7,123 nt of DNA from Thermococcus sp. (GTDB taxonomy: Archaea > Methanobacteriota_B > Thermococci > Thermococcales > Thermococcaceae), in the NCBI GenBank assembly GCA_011050175.1, contig DRGF01000053.1:1-7123 (forward strand), read 5' to 3'. Positions 6,503-7,123 of this stretch are shown one piece after another. Each line of letters starts with the position of its first letter. Position 1 is the first letter of the stretch. The translations under genes were made by a program, and so were the position numbers. The notes beneath the pieces were generated by a model. It searched no databases. It saw only the letters and a list, made by a program, of their open reading frames with translations, and was not told where the DNA came from.

Positions 6503-7123
6503 ATGAAGCTTATCCACGACCCCATTCACGGTCACATCGAGCTTGATGACTTCGCCCTGAGGCTCGTTGATACCCCCGAGTTCCAGAGGCTGAGACGGAT
6601 AACCCAGCTCGGGCTGGCGTACCTTGCGTACCCGTCGGCGAGGCACACCCGCTTCGAGCACTCGCTGGGGACGTTCTACCTGGCTAAGAGGATAGCCAGA
6701 TACAACCCCGAAATCGAGGATGGTGCGGTCTACGCGGCCCTTCTTCACGACCTTGGACACTATCCATTCTCACACACCCTCGAGGGGCTTTATCCGCGCC
6801 ACGAGGAGAACACGAGACGGATTCTGAAGGAGGGCGAAATCCGGGACGTCATAGAGGAGCGATATTCCCTCAAGGAGTTCCTGGGCTTTCTAAAGCACCC
6901 GATAGTGAGCGGGGACATCGACGCCGACAGGATGGACTACCTCGTGCGCGACGCGTACTACACCGGCGTTGCCTATGGCTTGGTTGACCTCGACAGGCTG
7001 GTGAGAAACCTCCGCTACGACGGGGAAAGGCTCGTGATAGGGCAGAAGGGGGTAATGGCCGCCCAGTCGCTGCTCCTCGCTAGGAGCATGATGTACCCGA
7101 CCGTCTACCAGCACCACGTCTCC
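6503..7123 (+). CDS. HD-domain phosphohydrolase, SAMHD1/dNTPase-like (5' part, runs off window)
   Basis: The frame from ATG 6503 is open to the last base, giving 207 residues of a protein that in this family (COG1078) usually exceeds 350. It begins with the family signature HDPIHGHIEL (5-14). The HD metal site is complete: H53 in RFEHSLG, H82-D83 in LLHDLGHYPFSH, and D140 in GDIDADRMDYL. These correspond to the four ligands of human SAMHD1 (H167, H206, D207, D311). RDAYYTGVAYG (149-159) is also typical. Characterised relatives hydrolyse dNTPs to nucleoside and triphosphate, often with allosteric nucleotide activation. The substrate here is inferred. It is a cytoplasmic protein with no membrane segment. 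It has its own TATA promoter and SD (GGGGAG) 115 bp after mptA, so it is probably an independent unit. The C-terminal part cannot be judged. Confidence 0.88.
   Translation, partial: MKLIHDPIHGHIELDDFALRLVDTPEFQRLRRITQLGLAYLAYPSARHTRFEHSLGTFYLAKRIARYNPEIEDGAVYAALLHDLGHYPFSHTLEGLYPRHEENTRRILKEGEIRDVIEERYSLKEFLGFLKHPIVSGDIDADRMDYLVRDAYYTGVAYGLVDLDRLVRNLRYDGERLVIGQKGVMAAQSLLLARSMMYPTVYQHHVS

Noticed and set aside
5551..6525. Long open frame on the - strand (324 codons) across mptA
   Set aside because: It is antisense to a clearly recognised enzyme and spans two + strand promoters; no motif is recognisable.
1..7123. Mobile elements, inteins, CRISPR arrays, tRNA or rRNA genes
   Set aside because: I saw no direct repeat series, transposase, intein splice motif in the topoisomerase genes, or tRNA-like cloverleaf; base composition looks even across the window.

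Overview
The window is typical of a GC-rich member of the Thermococcales (hyperthermophilic Euryarchaeota), most likely Thermococcus. It has archaeal-only genes (both DNA topoisomerase VI subunits and a Dim2/Pno1-like KH protein), purine-rich codons (AGG, ATA, GAG), Shine-Dalgarno sites of the GGAGGTGA type, TATA-box promoters, and protein sequences close to known Thermococcus/Pyrococcus orthologues. All recognised genes lie on the + strand. I see no mobile element, CRISPR array, tRNA or rRNA.

Region 1 (1-5399) is one tightly packed gene string. It holds the 3' end of the RIO1 kinase gene, a two-KH-domain ribosome-assembly protein (126-860), topoisomerase VI subunit B (863-2566), topoisomerase VI subunit A (2559-3719), a DUF530-like protein (3716-4963) and a DUF1699-like protein with a C-terminal Hin-type helix-turn-helix (4968-5399). 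Gaps are 11 bp or less, and two junctions overlap by 8 and 4 bp. No internal promoter is needed, so these genes are probably co-transcribed from a promoter upstream of the window. The first two genes concern small-subunit ribosome maturation. The next two form the A2B2 type IIB topoisomerase. The last two are uncharacterised and are candidates for a role linked to topoisomerase VI.

Region 2 (5400-5580) is a 181-bp spacer up to the chosen mptA start. It holds a weak oligo-T stop signal, a coding-like stretch without a usable start codon, and a TATA box with a strong Shine-Dalgarno site for the next gene.

Region 3 (5581-6387) is an MptA/FolE2-family GTP cyclohydrolase with its metal ligands intact. 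It is followed by a pyrimidine-rich terminator-like tract, a second TATA box, and a perfect 6-bp inverted repeat that contains the Shine-Dalgarno site of the last gene.

Region 4 (6503-7123) is the first 207 codons of an HD-domain phosphohydrolase of the SAMHD1/dNTPase type. It runs off the window end.

Most of this is conserved archaeal core gene content. The least explained parts are the two proteins that follow topoisomerase VI, the SD-overlapping palindromes in front of mptA and the HD gene, and the coding-like spacer at 5400-5532.
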